Assembly: GCA_030765045.1 (NCBI GenBank)
Contig: CM060962.1
Location: 263,971,647-264,035,646 of the forward strand
Length of the DNA stretch: 64,000 nt
Reading direction: 5' to 3'
Source: Tenodera sinensis
Lineage: Eukaryota; Arthropoda; Insecta; Mantodea; Mantidae
In this document: positions 59,112 to 64,000 of the stretch, piece by piece
Layout of the letters: every line of letters starts with the position of its first letter
How positions within the stretch are numbered: position 1 is the first letter of the stretch
Program-made: the position numbers and the translations under genes
The notes under the pieces: generated by a model
Told to the model about the DNA's origin: nothing
The model's input: only the letters and a program-made list of their open reading frames with translations
Database searches by the model: none

Positions 59112-59877
59112 TGTCTGTCTGTCTGTCTGTCTGTCAGTCTATCTGTGTGTCTGTGTGTCTGTCAGTCTGTGGACAGCATAACTCAAAAACGAAAAGTCGG
59201 TTAAAAACCAAAGTTGGTATTTAAGTTTAATATCTTTCATGGATGCGACACGAAGCTTTTTAAGAAAATAGCCCTTCCATAAACTACCCTTTACATGGAA
59301 GATATTTCGAAAACTTTGATTTTCTTGAAAATGGCTCTAACGATTTTGATTAAAATGTCATATGTTTGAGATATTTTTACGACAAATCAAACGTGTATCT
59401 TGAATTTTCTGGCCATAGCCCCTGTAGTCGTACTTACTCAGGAGGACTTCTGCACAACTGCTAAACTGGTAGAAATAGACCAAATCATACTATACAAAAA
59501 TGTAGGTCTTGCTAAAGTACACAATTTATGTCTACATAAATGTTCTTGTAGGGTAAACCATTTCGGAGACATTCCTTGTTATGTGTGTGAGTTTCAGGAA
59601 GCTTAAAGCTTTCGTAACATAGAGCATCGTTGTGCATTTTTTATATGTTAAGTGTGCAAAGAGAACGGAATTTCAAAGCTTTAAAATATTTGACTATCGG
59701 AAAAACCCGACTGTATTCTAATATTCCCCTTGCAACCTACAAGGAAATAAGGAATAAAATAATTTGTACCTAAAAATGTTTATCTTCACTAACACGAAGG
59801 AGATAGAGGTATAAGAGTTTGTAAAAATGGTTAATACAAGAGTAGAGAAAGGCATGTGAGTGCAACACATCATATTT
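58940..59877 (+). repeat. Family A copy A33, full length, well preserved
   Basis: TTTTTACTTTCTCTACTGG, GGAAGTATTGTATTCCACCC, GATTTCACCGGAAATACG, AAAAAGGTCCGTGTG, microsatellite, GTGGACAGCATAACTCAAAA, CCCTTTACATGG, TTTCTGGCCATAGCCCCTG, and the 3' end GAGTAGAGAAAGGCATGTGA, GTGCAACACATCAT. With A1, A22 and A27 it defines the consensus. Confidence 0.85.
59066..59172 (+). repeat. (GT)n(CTGT)n microsatellite in A33
   Basis: GT run (59066-59110), then six CTGT units and mixed CTGTGT. Confidence 0.96.
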
Positions 59878-60340
59878 TTATAACGTTTGTTTTGCCTAGT
59901 TATGAGGATGTTTAATCTCCGAAGTATGGAAAAGACTATAACGTACATTCATTAATTGAACATTTTATTTGTCTATCTGGAAAAAGCTTATAATTCAGTT
60001 TTACTGATTAACTAACCCCATGGCGCAACACCCCTATTCGGGGCAAGGCATACCTCTCAGCCGCAGCGTCCCCTACCTCTGCCCACTACAGGCGCTCATG
60101 AGTGGAGCCATATTATGGGACAACAAACGAGAGAAATGGAAACAAAAAATTACTGTTCTGTTGTTAAAGGTATAGCTTATAAGGTTGAGAAATAATGGCG
60201 ATTCAAACATATGTACAAACAAAACGTTTGGCATTGGAAATTGGTTATTGCCGGCACTGAGCTCAAACATCTACAAGAGGTAAAATCAGGAATGAAAAAA
60301 TCAAACAAGAAATTCGTATTAAAAACATGAAGTATTCCAC
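59878..60340. other. Unassigned with repeat R copy 1
   Basis: 60015-60115 (CCCCTACCTCTGCCCACTAC, AGGCGCTCATGAGTGGAGCC) resembles 62970-63040 (CATCTCTGCCAACTGCAGGC, GTCCTGAGTGGGG). Repeat type unknown. Confidence 0.4.
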
Positions 60341-60344
60341 TCAA

Positions 60345-60645
60345 ATGGTGTTCTCTATTCATTCTGGAACAAATTGCTCTTACAGATGCTTATTCTTCTA
60401 CCTGCATCAACATTACTGAGTTAAGCATTTGTAGCTACAACGGGAATACGGCAATACAGTGGGCTTAAGCGATTGTCTAAACTTTCAAGAGCGGGTCGCT
60501 GTGTAATTATTTTTATATGTTGTTCTTTTTGCATGGCCAAACAGGAATAACGTATTTCTACTCGAAAAAACTATAAGTTTGCGAAATTCAAACAAATATC
60601 AAGAAATGTCTCAGAAACGCGTCACTTCACATTGACATAAATTAC
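60345..60645 (-). repeat. Family A fragment A34, 3' part, minus strand
   Basis: TATTCTTCTACCTGCATCAA, TGTAGCTACAACGGGAATAC, GGCAATACAGTGGGCTTAAG, AAATATCAAGAAATGTCTC in reversed family A order. Confidence 0.6.
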
Positions 60646-60984
60646 ACCGAACAACAAATTTCAACTTTTGTATTTCTACTCGAACGAAAATAGGTGACCT
60701 TGGACACATTAGCTATGCGGAATCTGAAATCCAAAATTCTCTATCATGTTCCGTTTTTTGGAGAAATCTGTTTCAATGTTTGTCAAAAATAATGCATACA
60801 ATAGATGCAGTTAAAATATTGTAATCCATCCTGAGGTGAAATAATTTCATATAGGTCGACATTATAACGAAACGGTTATGCAGAATCCATAAATTATGGT
60901 TAAAGTGAACTAACAATCTATATTTAGGTAACATTCATGCAAAAACTTAAAAATATTATTAACTCTACTCAGTTTTTTTAAAGA
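60646..60984. other. Unassigned spacer
   Basis: Nothing clear. Confidence 0.3.
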
Positions 60985-61945
60985 AAACACTTTCGAGAAT
61001 ACTTCCGCTTGTAGCTGACATCAAGAACCTCCCTTATGAGCTGTGGGTGAACACTTTCCGCTGTATCGCTTTTCCATGGTAGTTACTATATCCTGATTAA
61101 ATCATTCTCCTTACTCATCACTCACAGCCCCCAGGTTGGGAGGGAAGAAGTCCAAGTGCGAGTGCAGAAAATGTATTTTTAAGGACATATTGCACCCTAA
61201 ATTTGTATACGCCTTTAGCAAGTTCTCAATAATTTCCTTGTCCTTATATTTACCAGGAAATTTTTGCCCAGTCTTGAATCCCACCCATGCTGCTTTCTCG
61301 TTTCCGGAAAGTAGTTCCTCAAAATGGCTGTCTTCCATCAATTTGCGTATTTGTGGGCCAATAAAAATACCTCCTTTTAATTTTTCTTCGCTTATTCTTG
61401 GAAACTTTTCTTTCAAATACCGAAAACCAATACTCTCTCTGTTCAAAGCCTTTACAAAATTTTTCATCAAGCCAATTTAATGTGAAACGGTGGTAGCAAA
61501 ATTTTGTCTTTGTTAACTAATGCTTCATACTTGACACTCTCTTCACCGGTATTAAGGCACACCTTACAGGCCACTCAGTTACTTCATAATGTTTTTATTT
61601 AGCCCGACTGTCCCACTCACATATAAAACATCAAAACTTAGTGAAACCACTCTGCATTCCCAGGATCTTTAAATCACCGCCAATTTGACATTCATACTTT
61701 GCATAGTTTATAGCTTTCAAAACTATCTTCAAGCATGAGCTATAGTGAGGGAAGGGCAAGAGTTACCATTATGTAATAAAACTGCCTTTAAACTTCGACG
61801 CATCAATGAAAGGATGCCATTCGGATGGCTTGTAATTGTCACTCAGTTGTTCCACGAGCCCATTAACAAAGAAGACCTTTCAAAGAAATCATATTTTAAG
61901 CCCCTTGTCAAAATGCTGAAGTTAACTCGCCTGCAATAAAACTCT
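60985..61945 (-). pseudogene. Fossil of an unnamed, transposon-like arthropod protein family, copy P2
   Basis: Minus strand, decayed but easily followed, 5' to 3': VFFVNGLVEQLS (about 61865), SEWHPFIDASKF, frameshift, VLLHNGNSCPS (about 61780), GGDLKILGMQSGFTKF (about 61680), a stop, CFICEWDSRAK, a stop, KYEALVNKDKILLPPFHIKL (61540-61485), a 1-base deletion in the next glycine codon, then a 119-codon open stretch 61111-61470 with LMKNFVKALN, KLKGGIFIGPQIRKLM, GNEKAAW, MSLKIHFLHSHLDFFPPN and GAVSDE. After that, two stops, then FNQDI and MEKRYSG. Same domain order as P1 at 5.4 kb on the other strand. The family is, from memory, widespread and multicopy in arthropods and cnidarians and usually annotated as uncharacterised. 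The CxxCxWDSRxK motif could bind metal; the function is not known. Confidence 0.8.
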
Positions 61946-62054
61946 TGTTAGCCTTGAATGACAACGGATGTTGAGAGGGTGAGCCGACCGACGGAGGTTG
62001 CGACGGCGGCAGTGGCGTAGCGCAGCGGACTTTTGCAAATTATAGAGGACAATA

Positions 62055-62091
<37 letters not shown>

Positions 62092-62125
62092 GTTAGGTGA
62101 TATCACAGAACGGATTTCAGTTCTG
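61946..62125. other. GC-rich patch and poly-A (31)
   Basis: GACGGCGGCAGTGGCGTAGC near 62003-62022, then poly-A at 62060-62090. Possibly the edge of the P2 element or a retroposed tail; not identified. Confidence 0.4.
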
Positions 62126-62129
62126 AAAT

Positions 62130-62573
62130 TCGTGATTAAAGATCTATTAGAATCGCCTATTTTTCGTCAGGTGCAAATTTCAGTGTTTTACAGTGTTATC
62201 AGCTTAAACCACGCACACTCTTTGTCTATCTCTTGCGGTTTACCAGTTATGGAAAGGTTGTTCAGAATGATGGGAATTTCAGAGGCTATACCTAGAAAAT
62301 TTGAGATATACATTTTATTTATCATGAAAGCAGCATAAGATATTTAATTAGAATTTTAGAGCGATTTTTGAGAAAATAAAAGATTTCGAAGGATATTCTA
62401 TGTAAAGTGTGCTTTAGAATGAGGTATTTTCTTCAAAATCTTTGCATTCTGTTCTTGGAAGATGCTAATCTTAAGAAACAAACTTGGTTTTTAGCTGTCT
62501 TTTCGTTTTTCAGCTATGCTGCTCGCATGCACACACAGACATGCACGCAAAAAAAAACCTGTTTTTAAAAATG

Positions 62574-62615
<42 letters not shown>

Positions 62616-62720
62616 GTTCAGGGACTTTAAAAGATATATTTCTAGTGAAACCTGGACATCAAATGTTTGAGCTCAACACAATACTTCCCCTACTTACAAT
62701 ACATAGTAGAGGAAGTATAA
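62130..62720 (-). repeat. Family A copy A35, 5' two-thirds, minus strand
   Basis: TCTCTTGCGGTTTACCAGTT, GTTGTTCAGAATGATGGG, CTATGTAAAGTGTGCTTTAG, TTTTTCAGCTATGCTGCTCG, a short CA tract, T40, then AACACAATACTTCCCCTACT. Confidence 0.72.
62575..62614 (+). repeat. Poly-T (40) in A35
   Basis: Expansion of the T-rich block next to the family A microsatellite position (the reverse of the poly-A in A15). Confidence 0.95.
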
Positions 62721-63445
62721 ACATATACTACCTGGTGTTTGAACGCAACCACATGTTATGGACATGTGATGCGATCGAATTTTTCCTTTGAATTGGTGCC
62801 ATTCAGGAGACAAATGTCGAAGAAAGCAGTTATGGAAACCACGAAGGAAGGACAATTAAGAGCATAATGGATAGAGTGCAGAGTGGTTTTTGCCAATACA
62901 AATGGATGTCTAGCTCGGTGTATATTTGGCTGTTAGAAGATGTAATCATTCTAAATAGACCAATAGTGAGGGCCTACGTCCGGCCCCTGCATCTCCCATC
63001 TCTGCCAACTGCAGGCGTCCTGAGTGGGGTGCAACCTCCAGATGTCTCCTGGCCGGTATATTTGGTGTTCGCAACCAGGGGCCGCCAATTCTCCAGCAAC
63101 GCTCTAGCATACTGACCCACAGCAGGGACAATATTAAGATAACCGATATATGTTTTAAACTAAGATTATCGGAACTTCCACAACGAAATTAATTTGGTAT
63201 AGTACTTTAAATTAATTATATTTACATTATATGTTTACAATTATAAATATTCCTTTAACACAAAATTCTTTCTTTGGATTTAAACAATTTAAGTTATCTA
63301 CTGAAGAATTTTAAAACAAAATTAGCTTTTATAGTTTAAAGCTTATAATTATAGTAACAACAGTAATAATAACGCTACTAAATAATAATAAAATAATAAT
63401 ACAGTAACAATAGTAATAGTAATAATTTTGATAATCATGATATTT
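62721..63445. other. Unassigned with repeat R copy 2
   Basis: 62965-63130 holds repeat R copy 2 (related to 60015-60115). The rest is AT-rich with interrupted AAT units from 63360. Confidence 0.4.
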
Positions 63446-63447
63446 TT

Positions 63448-63495
63448 GTAGTGTTTAACGCCCGCTTTTACTACATACGGCGCCATAGGCCGTGT

Positions 63496-63497
<2 letters not shown>
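63448..63497 (-). repeat. SINE family D 3' tail, copy D4
   Basis: TAACGCCCGCTTTTACTACA, TACGGCGCCATAGGCCGTG is the reversed 3' end of family D. The AAT array starts beside it. Confidence 0.6.
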
Positions 63498-63682
<185 letters not shown>

Positions 63683-64000
63683 CAATAACTTTAATAAGAG
63701 GCGAACAAGTGCCAGTGAAACATTACATGTCCTCATGTTTGCAGGTATTTTGTTAGGGCACTTTACAATCTGTAATCCGTAATGTTAGATAATATACGGG
63801 AGTGAGTGTATTCCCTGTAAAGTAAAGTGCAAAACAATTACAAGAACTTTTCAGCTGCTTATACTATTCTTGTCTTTTATCGCGGACTACAGACAATAGT
63901 TCAATCTAGGAACTACCACTCATCTCTCGTCTTCGCTAAGAGGCAGAAGGAAGCCCGGTCATGCCACTGACGTCTCCACGACTGGATTTGCCGCGGTGCG
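63683..64000. other. Unassigned to window end
   Basis: No gene or repeat recognised. The last 60 bases are GC-richer and could be the edge of another element. Confidence 0.3.

Noticed and set aside
61136..61480. 114-codon plus-strand frame
   Set aside because: It is the antisense shadow of pseudogene P2, whose minus-strand frame carries the conserved motifs.

Overview
This window looks like a piece of a large, repeat-rich eukaryotic nuclear genome, most likely an arthropod (insect). The evidence is one internal exon with consensus splice sites encoding part of a TMTC-type protein O-mannosyltransferase, a possible first exon of a MIC13/QIL1-like protein, tRNA-derived SINEs, LTR, LINE, hAT and Tc1/mariner-like remnants, and very long microsatellites. 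Nothing looks prokaryotic. Beyond arthropod, the lineage is a guess (large intergenic or intronic spaces resemble cockroaches, stick insects and similar groups).

Layout. 0-1 kb: an LTR with a LINE 3' end inserted in it. 1.3-1.5 kb: the MIC13-like open frame. 1.9-4.5 kb: copies of an abundant non-coding repeat called family A here. 5.4-6.5 kb: a decayed gene of an unnamed transposon-like protein family, split by a (GT)n tract. 7.4-7.9 kb: a decayed DDE transposase. 8.6-11.3 kb: two LTRs of family B and a foldback sequence. 11.9-12.1 kb: the TMTC exon on the minus strand; its other exons are not recognised, so much of the window may be intron or flank. 13-18 kb: SINEs, family A and a 340-bp AAT array. 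19.5-20 kb: an LTR of family C with a SINE. 21-30 kb: family A, an LTR nested in family A, SINEs and a GAGT array. 30.4-32.1 kb: a LINE end, and a mariner-like element between two SINE pieces. 35.2-36.4 kb: a hAT remnant and a SINE with target-site duplications. 37.05-37.6 kb: an unusual layered satellite. 38-51.7 kb: mostly family A, one LTR and SINEs. 52.4-54.7 kb: ATT and TTC arrays and a DDE transposase remnant. 55.6 kb: the second family C LTR. 56.5-60.6 kb: family A. 61-62 kb: a second fossil of the protein family seen at 5.4 kb. 62.1-64 kb: family A, a SINE tail and an AAT array.

Three themes link these parts. (1) Family A (about 35 fragments, roughly a quarter of the window) has inverted subterminal repeats, a small 3' hairpin and a microsatellite at one fixed internal position. 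This is the architecture of non-autonomous Helentrons (DINE-1/HINE), and it accounts for most (GT)n/(CA)n tracts here. (2) LTRs of families B and C carry heat-shock-element-like arrays (TTCnnGAAnnTTC) just upstream of their TATA boxes; in family B a CRE-like TGACGTCA motif lies between. This suggests stress-responsive LTR promoters. (3) Every transposase or reverse-transcriptase reading frame seen is broken, so the locus is an old repeat graveyard with very few host exons.
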